Of a DNA stretch of 64,000 bases, positions 40,016 through 48,995 are shown in pieces. Position 1 is the stretch's first letter, and every line of letters begins with the position of its first letter. The notes beneath the pieces were generated by a model, which did not search any database, was not told where the DNA came from, and worked only from the letters and a program-made list of their open reading frames with translations. Source of the stretch: Burkholderia sp. BCC0322 (GTDB lineage: Bacteria > Pseudomonadota > Gammaproteobacteria > Burkholderiales > Burkholderiaceae); contig NZ_CADFDU010000002.1 of NCBI RefSeq assembly GCF_902833045.1, positions 806,001-870,000 on the forward strand, written 5' to 3'. The position numbers and the translations under genes were made by a program.

Positions 40016-41446
40016 GTGTCAACGAATCCCAGTGGAAAAGCCGGCGGCCTGATCGAAGTCCGTTCGATCGACTTCATTCCCGACGCCGAGCGCCACGGCG
40101 GCTTGCTGAGCCAGTTCACGCTGTGGCTGTCGGCCAACATGCAGATCACGGCCATCGTCACGGGCGCACTCGCCGTGGTGCTCGGCGGTGACGTGTTCTG
40201 GTCGCTGGTCGCGCTGCTGCTCGGCCAGCTCGTCGGCGGCGCGGTGATGGCGCTGCATGGCGCGCAGGGGCCGCAACTCGGGCTGCCGCAGATGATCTCG
40301 AGCCGCGTGCAGTTCGGCGTCTATGGCGCGATGATCCCGATCGTGCTCGTGTGCCTGATGTACATCGGCTTTTCCGCGAGCGGCTCGGTGCTGGCCGGGC
40401 AGGCCGTCGCGCAGTTGCTGCACGTCGACGACGCGGCCGGCATCCTGCTGTTCGCGGCCGTGATCGTCGTGCTGACCGTGTTCGGCTATCGCGCGATCCA
40501 TGCCGTCGGCCGGATCGCAAGCGTGGTCGGCATCGTCGCGTTCGTCTACATGTTCACGCAGCTGTTCGCGAACCACGATATCGGCGCGCTGCTGGCGAAC
40601 AAGCATTTCACGCTCGCAAGCTTCCTGCTGTCGATGTCGCTGTCGGCGTCGTGGCAGATCGCGTTCGGCCCGTACGTCGCCGACTATTCGCGCTACCTGC
40701 CGCGCTCGACGTCGTCGGCCGCGACGTTCTTTGCGGTCGGCCTGGGCTCGGTGATCGGCGCGCAGGCGGCGATGGTGTTCGGCGTGTTTGCGGCAGCCCT
40801 TGCCGGCAGCCAGTTCGCGCACCATGAGGTGTCGTATATCGTCGGCCTCGGTTCGACCGGCGCCGTGGCCGCGCTGCTGTACTTCAGCATCGCGTTCGGC
40901 AAGGTGACGGTTACGGCGCTCAACGCATACGGCAGCTTCATGTCGATGGCGACGATCGTCAGCGGCTTCCGCGGCAAGGGGGCCGTGTCGTCGCGCAGCC
41001 GCCTTGTCTATATCTTCGGGATGATCTGCGTATCGACGCTCATCGCGCTCGCGGGCCGACATTCGTTCCTGAAGGAGTTCACCGCATTCATCCTGTTCCT
41101 GCTCGCGTTCTTCACGCCGTGGAGCGCGATCAACCTGGTCGACTACTACTGCTTCACGCGCTCGCGCTACGACGTGCCGGCGCTGTCCGATCCGGACGGC
41201 CGCTACGGCCGCTGGAACGTGATGGCGATCACGATCTACGTGATCGGCATCCTCGTGCAGCTGCCGTTCATGTCGACGCACCTCTACACGGGGCCGCTCG
41301 TCGACGCACTCGGCGGCACCGACATTTCGTGGATCCTTGGCCTGGTCGTGCCGGCCGTGCTGTATTACATCGGCGCGCGCGCGTCGCGTCGCAGCATTCC
41401 CGAACGCCTGATCCTGCCGCTCGAACGCGGCGAAGTTCACCACTGA
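40016..41446 (+). CDS. NCS1-family nucleobase/cation symporter (purine-cytosine permease-like)
   Basis: The 476-residue product has about twelve hydrophobic segments. It has the NCS1 N-terminal pattern of a soluble leader, then FTLWLSANMQITAIVTGALA, with LGLPQMISSRVQFGVYGAMIP as the conserved substrate-region block and the mid-protein SWQIAFGPYVADYSRYLPR. NCS1 carriers import purines, cytosine, uracil, allantoin, hydantoins or thiamine. The start is the GTG at 40016, eight bases after GGAG; the open frame extends upstream without family character. An M20 amidohydrolase a few genes on suggests a ureide or hydantoin substrate, which is inference. Confidence 0.9.
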   Translation: MSTNPSGKAGGLIEVRSIDFIPDAERHGGLLSQFTLWLSANMQITAIVTGALAVVLGGDVFWSLVALLLGQLVGGAVMALHGAQGPQLGLPQMISSRVQFGVYGAMIPIVLVCLMYIGFSASGSVLAGQAVAQLLHVDDAAGILLFAAVIVVLTVFGYRAIHAVGRIASVVGIVAFVYMFTQLFANHDIGALLANKHFTLASFLLSMSLSASWQIAFGPYVADYSRYLPRSTSSAATFFAVGLGSVIGAQAAMVFGVFAAALAGSQFAHHEVSYIVGLGSTGAVAALLYFSIAFGKVTVTALNAYGSFMSMATIVSGFRGKGAVSSRSRLVYIFGMICVSTLIALAGRHSFLKEFTAFILFLLAFFTPWSAINLVDYYCFTRSRYDVPALSDPDGRYGRWNVMAITIYVIGILVQLPFMSTHLYTGPLVDALGGTDISWILGLVVPAVLYYIGARASRRSIPERLILPLERGEVHH

Positions 41447-41606
41447 CGACACGTCGCCCGCATCGGGCCGGCCGGCTGCCGGCCTGAATGCCGCGTGAGC
41501 CGGGCGCTGCCTGCGCCGGGCGCCTCCCCAGGTTTCCTTTCCCGCGATGCCGGTGCGGCGCAACTGCCGCGCACGGTGTCGTTTCATTCTCTGACCATTG
41601 AATAGT

Positions 41607-42677
41607 ATGACTAAACAAATAAAAGCCAGCGGGAGCGATCCCCGGGCGCGGATGGTGTACGCCGGTCTTCGCATGACGGTCGCGGTGGCGTGCGTCGCCG
41701 GGCCGGGCGCCGCGTTCGCGCAGGACGGCGTCACGCTGTACGGCGTGATCGACGAGTTCGCGCAGTACGTGAATACGGGCAACGGCTATACGGCGGCGAT
41801 CAATTCGGGCGGCCAGTGGGGCAGCCGGTTCGGGCTGAAGGGCGGCGAGGATATCGGCGGTGGGCAGAAGATCGAGTTCGCGCTGGAGAACGGCTTCAAC
41901 CCGAACGACGGTTCGCTGGCGAGTTCGGGCAGCCTGTTTAACCGGCAGGCGTGGGTTGGCATCGCGGGGCAGTGGGGCAAGGTGCGCGCGGGCCGCCAGA
42001 ATTCGCCGCTGTTCAACGACCAGGGCGGCCAGGACGCGTTCGGCGGCGTCACGCAGGCGTCCGGCATGGACAACCTGACCGTGTTCGCGTTCCGCACCAG
42101 CAACACGCTGTCGTATCAGAGCCCGGAGATCGCGGGCTTCCAGGGCGGGCTGTACTTCGGGTTCGGCGATGCGGGCGGCGTGCGCTCGGCAGGCGCCAGC
42201 CAGCAGTTCGACCTGACCTACGAACACGGGCCGTTCGGCGCGTTCGTCGCGGGCCAGTGGCTGAAGAACGCGACGGCGAGCACCACCGATCGCACGATCA
42301 TGGCCGGCGCGTCGTACGAGATCGGCAAGGCAACCGTGTACGGCGGCTTCTCCGCGGTGAAGTGGGCCGATCTCGGCATCGATTCGCGCGTGTACGGGCT
42401 GTCGGTCAAATACCAGTTCAATCCGGCCAACTACGTGGCGCTCGGCTACGCATATCTGCACGACCAGTCGTCGCAGGGCAACAATGCGGACCAGCTCGGG
42501 CTGATGTACGAATACGACCTGTCGAAGCGCACGAGCTTCTACGGCGCACTGTCGTACCTGCGCAACCGCAACCAGGCCGGCTATACGCTCGCCGGCGCGG
42601 CGAACCCCGGCCTGCCGCTCGCGTACCCGGGTGCGAATGCGCGTGGCGTGCAGCTCGGCATCGTGCATCGCTTCTGA
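41607..42677 (+). CDS. Gram-negative general porin (OmpC/porin_4 type)
   Basis: The 356-residue outer-membrane porin has a signal peptide ending near GPGAAFA (about residue 36) and then the hallmark mature start QDGVTLYGVIDEFAQYVN. It contains SRFGLKGGEDIGGGQKIEFALENGF and VGIAGQWGKVRAGRQNSPLF, typical of beta-proteobacterial porins, and it ends with a C-terminal Phe (IVHRF) as the assembly signal requires. Its placement 160 bp after the NCS1 permease gene and next to another transporter suggests a substrate-linked porin. The signal sequence is somewhat long; an inner start at the MVYAGLRM position would give a more usual one. Confidence 0.92.
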   Translation: MTKQIKASGSDPRARMVYAGLRMTVAVACVAGPGAAFAQDGVTLYGVIDEFAQYVNTGNGYTAAINSGGQWGSRFGLKGGEDIGGGQKIEFALENGFNPNDGSLASSGSLFNRQAWVGIAGQWGKVRAGRQNSPLFNDQGGQDAFGGVTQASGMDNLTVFAFRTSNTLSYQSPEIAGFQGGLYFGFGDAGGVRSAGASQQFDLTYEHGPFGAFVAGQWLKNATASTTDRTIMAGASYEIGKATVYGGFSAVKWADLGIDSRVYGLSVKYQFNPANYVALGYAYLHDQSSQGNNADQLGLMYEYDLSKRTSFYGALSYLRNRNQAGYTLAGAANPGLPLAYPGANARGVQLGIVHRF

Positions 42678-42687
42678 CGTCGTCGAC

Positions 42688-42716
42688 GCGCCGGGCCGTG
42701 TGCGCCCGGCGCTTTC
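42688..42716 (+). terminator. Likely terminator between porin and LysR genes
   Basis: GCGCCGGG (42688-42695) pairs with CCCGGCGC (42705-42712), followed by only three Ts. It is a strong stem with a weak tail, placed 10 bases after the porin stop. Confidence 0.6.
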
Positions 42717-42735
42717 CCCCGGCGCGTTCGCGCAG

Positions 42736-43692
42736 TCATTTCCCCAGTCGCTCCGCGAGCGAATAGCGCTGCATGCAACGCTCCATCGCGTCGAGAAACG
42801 CCTGCTCGGCCGCGTTCATCTTGCGGTCGCGATGCCACAGCAGGAACACGTCGACATCGACGAGCCCGTCGTCGGGCGGCAGCCGCCACAGCCGCTGCTG
42901 CGCGATGTCGTCGCGCACGATGTGCTCGGGCAGGCAGCCGATCCCGTAGCCGGCGAAGATCAGCCGCCGCACTTCCTCGAGGCTCGGCGACGACGCGACG
43001 ATGCGCCCCGTGAAGCCTTTCTGGTCGCGAAACACGGTGAGCGGCGACAGGCTGTCGCCGATCTGGTCGCTCGTGAACGACACGAAATTCTCGGCGAGCA
43101 GATCGTCCATCCGCAGTTGCGTCTGCCCGAACAGCCGGTGATGGCGGCCGCAGTAGATCGCGTAGCGCTGGCGCAGGAAGCAGCGCATCTCCAGCTTGTC
43201 GTGCGGCGTGCGGCACAGGCCGAGCCCGGCCGTGGCCGTCTTCTGCAGCAGCGAGGACAGAATGTCCGACGAGCGCATCACCTCGATCTGCAGGTCGATG
43301 CGCGGATACGCGCGATGGAATTCCGCGAGGAATTCGTCGTAGACGGGCGACTCGATGCGGCTCACCGTCAGCAGCCGGATCGAACCGGTCAGGTCGGCCG
43401 TGCTGTCGTCGATTTCGGTTTCGAGACGCGAGATACCGCCGTAGATGTCGCTCGCGATCCGGTAGACGGCTTCGCCGGCGGGTGTCGGTGCGAAGTGCGT
43501 GCCGCGCCGCTCGATCAGCTTGCGTTCGAGGGTGTCCTCGAGCCGCCGCAATGCCTGACTCACGGCCGGCTGCGTCACGTGCAGGCGCGCGGCCGCGCGG
43601 CTCACGCTGCGCTCCTGGATGATCACCAGATACGTGCGCAACAGGTTCCAGTCGAGGCGGTCGTTCAGGAACGGGGCAAGGTCGGGGCGCAT
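42736..43692 (-). CDS. LysR-family transcriptional regulator
   Basis: The 318-residue regulator has an N-terminal helix-turn-helix, RSVSRAAARLHVTQPAVSQALRRLED (about residues 27-52; given here in key parts: SRAAARLHVTQPAVSQALR), and a two-lobed effector domain after about residue 95. The ATG at 43692 has GGAGA upstream. It is divergent from the MHS transporter gene, the usual LysR arrangement, and a near-perfect inverted repeat lies between them, so it probably controls that transporter and the amidohydrolase genes after it. Confidence 0.92.
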   Translation of the reverse strand: MRPDLAPFLNDRLDWNLLRTYLVIIQERSVSRAAARLHVTQPAVSQALRRLEDTLERKLIERRGTHFAPTPAGEAVYRIASDIYGGISRLETEIDDSTADLTGSIRLLTVSRIESPVYDEFLAEFHRAYPRIDLQIEVMRSSDILSSLLQKTATAGLGLCRTPHDKLEMRCFLRQRYAIYCGRHHRLFGQTQLRMDDLLAENFVSFTSDQIGDSLSPLTVFRDQKGFTGRIVASSPSLEEVRRLIFAGYGIGCLPEHIVRDDIAQQRLWRLPPDDGLVDVDVFLLWHRDRKMNAAEQAFLDAMERCMQRYSLAERLGK

Positions 43693-43722
43693 CGGGTCTC
43701 CGGTCGAGGCGTCCGGATGGAC

Positions 43723-43768
43723 ATTAGTTGAATTTATACGGCGAATAATAACTTGAAATTTGACTAAT
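43723..43768. promoter_or_regulatory. Inverted repeat in the LysR/MHS-transporter intergenic region
   Basis: ATTAGTTGAATTT (43723-43735) and AAATTTGACTAAT (43756-43768) are inverted copies with 11 of 13 matches. The intervening DNA is AT-rich. This fits a LysR recognition/activation site pair serving both divergent promoters. Confidence 0.55.
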
Positions 43769-43882
43769 GATTTGCGGTCGCTGATAAAGGAGGGGCGCCG
43801 CAGCGTGCTGCGCAAGGCCGCGACAGACGGCCGTCACACGATATTGCGCGCCGCCCCGCAGCGGCACGCGTCAGGAGCCCGC

Positions 43883-45193
43883 ATGACCCAGTCCCTTCCT
43901 TCCGCCCGCCAGCCGGGGCGTGCCGCGACGGCCGCGTTCATCGGCACGATGATCGAGTGGTACGACTTCTACATCTACGCAACCGCCGCGGCGCTCGTGT
44001 TCGGCGAACTCTATTTCCCGTCACATGACCGCTTCGTCAGCACGATGGCGTCGTTCGCGACGTTTGCGGTCGGCTTCTTCGCGCGGCCGCTCGGCGGCGT
44101 GATCTTCGGCCATCTCGGCGATCGCATCGGCCGCAAGAAGGCGCTGATGACGACGCTGATGATGATGGGCGTCGCGACCGTCTGCGTCGGGCTGCTGCCT
44201 GATTATTCGAAGGTCGGCATGCTCGCGCCGGTGCTGCTCGTCGCACTGCGCGTGGTGCAGGGGATCGCGGTGGGCGGCGAATGGGGCGGCGCGGTGCTGA
44301 TGGCGGGCGAGCATGCGCCGCAGGGGCGACGCACGTTCTTCGCGTCGTTCGCGCAGCTCGGCAGCCCGGCCGGGCTGATCCTGTCGCTGATCGCGTTTCG
44401 CGCGGTCACGTCGATGGACAAGGCCGACTTCCTCGCGTGGGGCTGGCGCCTGCCGTTTCTCGCGAGTTCGGTGCTGCTCGTGGTCGGCATCCTGATCCGG
44501 CTCGGCGTGAACGAGTCGCCGGAATTCGCGCGCGTGAAGGAAACCAACCGTACGGTGAAGCTGCCGGTCGCGGAAGTGTTCCGCTCCGCGTCGGGGCTCG
44601 TGGCGCTCTGCATCGGTGCAAACACGATCGGCATCGCGGGCGTCTATTTCACGAACACCTTCATGATCGCGTATACGACGCAGTACGTCGGCGTCTCGCG
44701 ATCGCTGATCCTCGACAGCCTGTTCGCGGTCGCGATCATCCAGTTCGTCGCGCAGCCGATCGCCGCATGGATCGCCGAGCGCATCGGCGGCGCACGCTTC
44801 CTGAAGCTCGCGGCGCTGCTCGCGATGCTGTCGCCCTATCCGATGTTCATGCTCGTGCAGGGCGGCACGTCCGCCTCGCTGATCGCAGGCATCGCGCTCG
44901 CGGTGGTCTGCATGGCCGGCTTCTATTCGGTGATCGCGGGTTTCGTGAGCGACGTGTTCCCCGCGCACGTGCGCTATTCGGCGATCTCGCTCGCTTACCA
45001 GATCTGCGGTGCGATCGCGGGCGGACTGACGCCGCTCGTCGGCACGTGGCTCGCGCATCGCTTCGCGGGCCAGTGGTGGCCGCTCGCGGTCTTCTACACG
45101 TGTCTCGCCGGCATCTCGCTGCTCTGCATCGTCGCGCTCGACGCACGCCGCGCGGCAAGGCCCGCCGCCGCCGAAGCGCTTGGCTCGCAGTGA
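43883..45193 (+). CDS. MFS metabolite:proton symporter (MHS family)
   Basis: The 436-residue transporter has twelve hydrophobic segments with MHS hallmarks: FIGTMIEWYDFYIYATAAAL in TM1, GHLGDRIGRKKALM in the first loop, VQGIAVGGEWGGAVLMAGEH in TM4, and the NESPEFARVKE cytoplasmic segment. MHS members import citrate, alpha-ketoglutarate, proline/betaine, shikimate and related organic acids. AGGAG six bases before the ATG at 43883 fixes the start. It is followed at 31 bp by the M20 hydrolase gene on the same strand. Confidence 0.93.
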   Translation: MTQSLPSARQPGRAATAAFIGTMIEWYDFYIYATAAALVFGELYFPSHDRFVSTMASFATFAVGFFARPLGGVIFGHLGDRIGRKKALMTTLMMMGVATVCVGLLPDYSKVGMLAPVLLVALRVVQGIAVGGEWGGAVLMAGEHAPQGRRTFFASFAQLGSPAGLILSLIAFRAVTSMDKADFLAWGWRLPFLASSVLLVVGILIRLGVNESPEFARVKETNRTVKLPVAEVFRSASGLVALCIGANTIGIAGVYFTNTFMIAYTTQYVGVSRSLILDSLFAVAIIQFVAQPIAAWIAERIGGARFLKLAALLAMLSPYPMFMLVQGGTSASLIAGIALAVVCMAGFYSVIAGFVSDVFPAHVRYSAISLAYQICGAIAGGLTPLVGTWLAHRFAGQWWPLAVFYTCLAGISLLCIVALDARRAARPAAAEALGSQ

Positions 45194-45224
45194 ACCTCGA
45201 CGAACGAATTCATCCGGAGTGCAC

Positions 45225-46496
45225 ATGAAAGACCTGCTGGAAATCGACGGCGCCCGTTTGTGGCAGAGCCTGGCGGATATGGCGCGCGTCGGCGCGACGC
45301 CGCGCGGCGGCGTGCGGCGCCTGGCGCTTACCGAAGACGACCGTCGCGGGCGCGACCTGTTCGCGCAGTGGTGCCGCGACGCCGGGATGACGGTGAGCGT
45401 CGACGCGGTCGGCAACCTGTTTGCGCGGCGCGACGGCGCCGATGCGCAGGCCGCTCCGGTGCTGATCGGCAGCCATCTGGACACGCAACCCGAAGGCGGC
45501 CGCTTCGATGGCGTCTATGGCGTGCTCGCCGCGCTCGAACTCGTGCGCACGCTGAACGACGCAGGCATCGCGACCGACAAGCCGCTGGAGATCGTGTCCT
45601 GGACCAACGAGGAGGGCGCGCGATTCGCGCCGGCGATGCTCGGCTCGGCCGTGTTCACCGGCGCGTTGGCACTCGGCGATGCGCTCGCGAAGCAGGACGC
45701 CGACGGCGTCACGCTCGGCGCGGCACTGGACGCATGCGGCTATCGCGGCACGCGTGCGACCGGCGGCCCTGTCGATGCGTACTTCGAAGCACATATCGAA
45801 CAAGGCCCCGTGCTCGAGGCGAACGGCACGACGATCGGCATCGTCACGGGCGGGCAGGCGATCCGCTGGCTCGACGTGACGGTGATGGGCGTGGCCGCGC
45901 ATGCGGGCACGACGCCGATGCCGTATCGCAAGGATGCCTGTTTCGCGAGTACGCAGATGGCGCTCGAACTCGAACGGATCGTCACCGGCTATGCGCCGCG
46001 CGGGCTCGCGACGATCGGGCAGGTCGCCATCCGCAATGCGTCGCGCAACACCATTGCCGGCGAGCTGACGTTCACGGTCGACCTCCGCCATCACGACGAT
46101 GCGCAAGTCGATGCAATGGAGCGCGAATTACGCGATGCATGCACGCGTGTCGCCGCCGCGCGTGGCGTGCAGGTCGCAATCGACACCTGCTGGCGCAGCC
46201 CGGCGACGCCGTTCGATCGCGACTGCGTCGAGCAGGTCGCGCAGGCGGCCGCCGCGTTCGGCTATACGCACGAGCGGATCGTCAGCGGTGCCGGGCACGA
46301 CGCGATCCTGCTCGCGCGCCAGGTCCCGACCGCGATGGTGTTCATTCCGTGCGTCGACGGCCTGTCGCACAACGAAGCCGAGGATGCGCTGCCTGTCGAC
46401 GTGACGCGCGGCACGAACGTGCTGCTTCATGCTGTGCTCGCGCGCGCCGGCGTCGCGGCGGGCGTTGCCGCGGCCGCCGCCACGCAGGATGCGTGA
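45225..46496 (+). CDS. M20-family Zn-dependent amidohydrolase (allantoate/N-carbamoyl-amino-acid hydrolase type)
   Basis: These enzymes hydrolyse N-carbamoyl groups of allantoate, ureidopropionate or L-amino acids with two metal ions. The 423-residue product has VLIGSHLDTQPEGGRFDGVYG (His84, Asp95 as metal ligands), SWTNEEGARF (Glu129/130), EAHIEQGPVLE, a dimerisation-domain block VMGVAAHAGTTPM, and SGAGHDA near the C-terminus. CCGGAG precedes the ATG at 45225. It is co-directional with the MHS transporter and the deacetylase-like gene, so a transported N-carbamoyl or ureide compound is a reasonable substrate guess. Confidence 0.9.
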   Translation: MKDLLEIDGARLWQSLADMARVGATPRGGVRRLALTEDDRRGRDLFAQWCRDAGMTVSVDAVGNLFARRDGADAQAAPVLIGSHLDTQPEGGRFDGVYGVLAALELVRTLNDAGIATDKPLEIVSWTNEEGARFAPAMLGSAVFTGALALGDALAKQDADGVTLGAALDACGYRGTRATGGPVDAYFEAHIEQGPVLEANGTTIGIVTGGQAIRWLDVTVMGVAAHAGTTPMPYRKDACFASTQMALELERIVTGYAPRGLATIGQVAIRNASRNTIAGELTFTVDLRHHDDAQVDAMERELRDACTRVAAARGVQVAIDTCWRSPATPFDRDCVEQVAQAAAAFGYTHERIVSGAGHDAILLARQVPTAMVFIPCVDGLSHNEAEDALPVDVTRGTNVLLHAVLARAGVAAGVAAAAATQDA

Positions 46497-46529
46497 CGCG
46501 GCGAATCGATAAACCGACGAGGGCGAACG

Positions 46530-47552
46530 ATGAAAACCTATTTCCATCCCGAGCAGTTGCTGCACCATCCGCGCAGCTACCTGTCGCGCGGCCGGATGCG
46601 TGAACCGCAGGAAGTGCCCGAGCGCGCGGCGCGACTCGTCGCGGCTGTCCGGTCACTCGACTTCGACGTGTGCGAGCCGGCGGACCGCGGCACCGCACCG
46701 ATCGCGGCCGTGCACGACATGAACTACCTGCGCTTTCTGGAAGAAGCGCACCGCGACTGGAAGAAGATGCCCGACGACTGGGGCGACGAAGTGATGTCGA
46801 ACGTGTTCGTGCGCGACCCGAATCCGCTGCGCGGCGTGCTCGCGAAAGCCGCGCGCTACCTCGCCGACGGCAGCTGCCCGGTCGGTGCGAACACGTGGCG
46901 CGCCGCGTACTGGTCCGCGCAGGGCGCGCTTGCGGCCGCGGCGGACGTCAACGACGGCGCACGCGAGGCATACGCGCTGTGCCGGCCGCCCGGCCATCAC
47001 GCACGTCGCGACGCGGCCGGCGGCTTCTGCTACCTGAACAATGCGGCGATCGCCGCGCAGTCGCTGCTCGGCCGCCACCGCCGGGTCGCGATCCTCGACA
47101 CCGACATGCATCACGGGCAGGGTGTGCAGGAGATCTTCTACGGCCGCGACGATGTGCTGTACGTGTCGATCCACGGTGACCCGACCAACTTCTACCCGGT
47201 TGTCGCGGGCTATGAGGAGGAGACGGGCACGGGGGCCGGCGACGGATTCAACCTCAACCTGCCGATGCCGCACGGTGCGCCGGAGTCGGCGTTCTTCGAG
47301 CGGCTCGACGACGCGCTGCGCGCGCTCGCCCGGTTCCAGCCCGATGCACTCGTGCTCGCACTCGGCTTCGATATCTACAAGGACGATCCGCAATCGCAGG
47401 TGGCCGTCACGACCGACGGCTTCGGGCGGCTCGGCGGCGCGATTGGCGCACTCGGGTTGCCGACGGTGATCGTGCAGGAGGGCGGCTATCACCTCGACAG
47501 CCTCGACGCGAACGCGCGTGCATTTTTCGGTGGATTCGCCGCCGCGCGCTGA
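46530..47552 (+). CDS. Histone-deacetylase-fold enzyme, acetylpolyamine amidohydrolase-like
   Basis: The 340-residue length matches acetylpolyamine amidohydrolase (about 341). It has the catalytic His pair in CRPPGHHARRDAAGGFCYLNN (His156, His157), Zn ligands in AILDTDMHHGQG (Asp190, Asp192, His194) and the later Asp in LALGFDIYKDDP. It ends with the Gly-Gly-Tyr motif VQEGGYHLDSLD. The L1 insertion PDDWGDEVMSN narrows the active-site entry as in polyamine deacetylases. It follows the M20 hydrolase by 33 bases and probably shares its transcript. Deacetylation of acylpolyamines is inferred from the fold. Confidence 0.9.
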   Translation: MKTYFHPEQLLHHPRSYLSRGRMREPQEVPERAARLVAAVRSLDFDVCEPADRGTAPIAAVHDMNYLRFLEEAHRDWKKMPDDWGDEVMSNVFVRDPNPLRGVLAKAARYLADGSCPVGANTWRAAYWSAQGALAAAADVNDGAREAYALCRPPGHHARRDAAGGFCYLNNAAIAAQSLLGRHRRVAILDTDMHHGQGVQEIFYGRDDVLYVSIHGDPTNFYPVVAGYEEETGTGAGDGFNLNLPMPHGAPESAFFERLDDALRALARFQPDALVLALGFDIYKDDPQSQVAVTTDGFGRLGGAIGALGLPTVIVQEGGYHLDSLDANARAFFGGFAAAR

Positions 47553-47612
47553 CGCTTCCGGACGGCTGGTGTGCGGCGTTCGCCGCGCGGCATAGGCGCG
47601 GCGCAGGTCGGG

Positions 47613-47644
47613 ACCCGATTGCGCGCCAGCGCGTTCGGGTTTTT
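47613..47644 (+). terminator. Rho-independent terminator after the deacetylase-like gene
   Basis: ACCCGA (47613-47618) pairs with TCGGGT (47635-47640), with an inner GCGC-containing stem, and is followed by Ts. Confidence 0.7.
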
Positions 47645-47705
47645 CACTTGCGCTCCGCCGATTCGAGCGTACGCTTGGCGGATCGATGAAGCAGAGGGGT
47701 GAGCG

Positions 47706-48008
47706 ATGAAGCTAACCGGACGGACCGGAAAGGGCGCGTTCGCGCTAGCGATGCTGAGCACCGGCCCGCTTGCCTGCGCGGCCGTGCCGTCGATCCCGCT
47801 CAGGGTCAGTCTCACGATTCCGGAAATCTGCACGATTGGCGCGGCCGCTGGTTCGGGCCCGGGCGCCCGCGTCGAGTTTGACGCGCCGAGTGTCAGTTGC
47901 ATCCACGGCACCCCGTTCCTGCTCAGTCACGCACCCGGACCCGGCGCGACCCTGCCGCCACGCAGCCTGGGAGTCGGTGCGGCCGCGGCATGGACCGTCA
48001 CGTTCTGA
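47706..48008 (+). CDS. Small secreted protein resembling a shortened SCPU (spore-coat U/Csu) domain
   Basis: The 100-residue product has a signal peptide (MKLTGRTGKGAFALAMLSTG ... ACA). Its short mature part contains VSLTIPEICTI and SVSCIHGTPFLLSH, the same two Cys-centred strands that open SCPU pilus subunits such as the one at 52119-52643. It ends AAAWTVTF, like the terminal strand of those subunits. The middle of the domain is missing, so it is a miniature or decayed relative. GAGGGGTGAG precedes the ATG. It lies opposite the Csu-type operon, convergent with its last gene. Function unknown. Confidence 0.6.
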   Translation: MKLTGRTGKGAFALAMLSTGPLACAAVPSIPLRVSLTIPEICTIGAAAGSGPGARVEFDAPSVSCIHGTPFLLSHAPGPGATLPPRSLGVGAAAAWTVTF

Positions 48009-48032
48009 GCCGCGTATCCGCTGCTTCGCCGG

Positions 48033-48995
48033 TCAGAAACTGATCGTCGCGGTGATCGTGTCGCTGTAGCTGCCGGGCGCGGGTGTGGTCTGCGTCGGCA
48101 CCGCGCCGTACACGGTCACGACCTGCGACGTGCCGGTGCCGACGCCCGTGACCGTCGTGCTGCCGCCCGTGCCGTCACCCCAGCCGATCGAGTGCGCGGC
48201 GTCCGTGTAAAGCCCGTAGCCGATCGCACCGCCGCCACCGCTGCGCTGCATCTGGCGCGCCGTCACGTTGCCGCTGTTGCCGCCGTTCAGCGCGATCTTC
48301 CACGCGTCGCCGTTCGTGCACTGCGCGGTGATCGTACCCGTTGCCGCGAGCGTGCCCGACAACAGGCTGGCGGTACCGAAGCTCACGTTGGTCGCGTTGA
48401 TGTTGCAGTTGTTGACGACGTTCGCCGTCGCACTGAACGGGAAGGTGCCGCTCGACGTCGTCAGCGACGCGCAGGTCGGCGCGCCGAGCAGGTAGAACCC
48501 GGTGTTGAGCGACGTCGTGGCGCCGCCGAATGTCTGCGAGTAGGTCGTGGTGCTGTTGCCGGTCGTCGGCACGGTCGGCTGGTTCCCGGTGATCTGTCCG
48601 TATATGGTGACCGTCGCGGACGCGCTCGTGCCGAGCGCGGGTTTGACGAGCGTGACGGACGCCGGTGTCGTACCGGAATACACGGAGCCCCACGCGACGG
48701 TATGCCCGCCGTCGAGATAGAGGTCGTACTGCATCGCGTTGCCGCCGTTGACGAGGCTGCGCGGGCTCGTGCCGCCGAGATTCAGGCATACGACCACGTT
48801 CGGCGTCAGCGAGACGGTCGACCACGTGCAGGTGATGCTGACCGTGCCGGTCACGGCGACCGGCGCGTTCGAGATCGGGCTGACCGAGCCGAAACTCACG
48901 TTCGACGCGGTGGCCGTGCAGCTTTCGGCCAGTGCGTGACGGGGCGAGCCGCACCACGCGACGAAGGCAGCGAGGACCAGCAGCGCGATCCTCAT
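48033..48995 (-). CDS. Two-domain SCPU pilus tip protein (CsuE-like)
   Basis: The 320-residue secreted protein (signal ending near HALA) contains two spore-coat-U domains. The first begins ESCTATASNVSFGSVSPISN and the second NCNINATNVSFGTASLLSG. The last strand is YSDTITATISF. Two such domains with the N-terminal one as a lectin-like tip are the plan of CsuE, the adhesin of archaic chaperone-usher pili. Its ATG overlaps the usher stop. It is the last gene of the operon, so it is likely made in smaller amounts than the major subunit. Confidence 0.88.
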   Translation of the reverse strand: MRIALLVLAAFVAWCGSPRHALAESCTATASNVSFGSVSPISNAPVAVTGTVSITCTWSTVSLTPNVVVCLNLGGTSPRSLVNGGNAMQYDLYLDGGHTVAWGSVYSGTTPASVTLVKPALGTSASATVTIYGQITGNQPTVPTTGNSTTTYSQTFGGATTSLNTGFYLLGAPTCASLTTSSGTFPFSATANVVNNCNINATNVSFGTASLLSGTLAATGTITAQCTNGDAWKIALNGGNSGNVTARQMQRSGGGGAIGYGLYTDAAHSIGWGDGTGGSTTVTGVGTGTSQVVTVYGAVPTQTTPAPGSYSDTITATISF

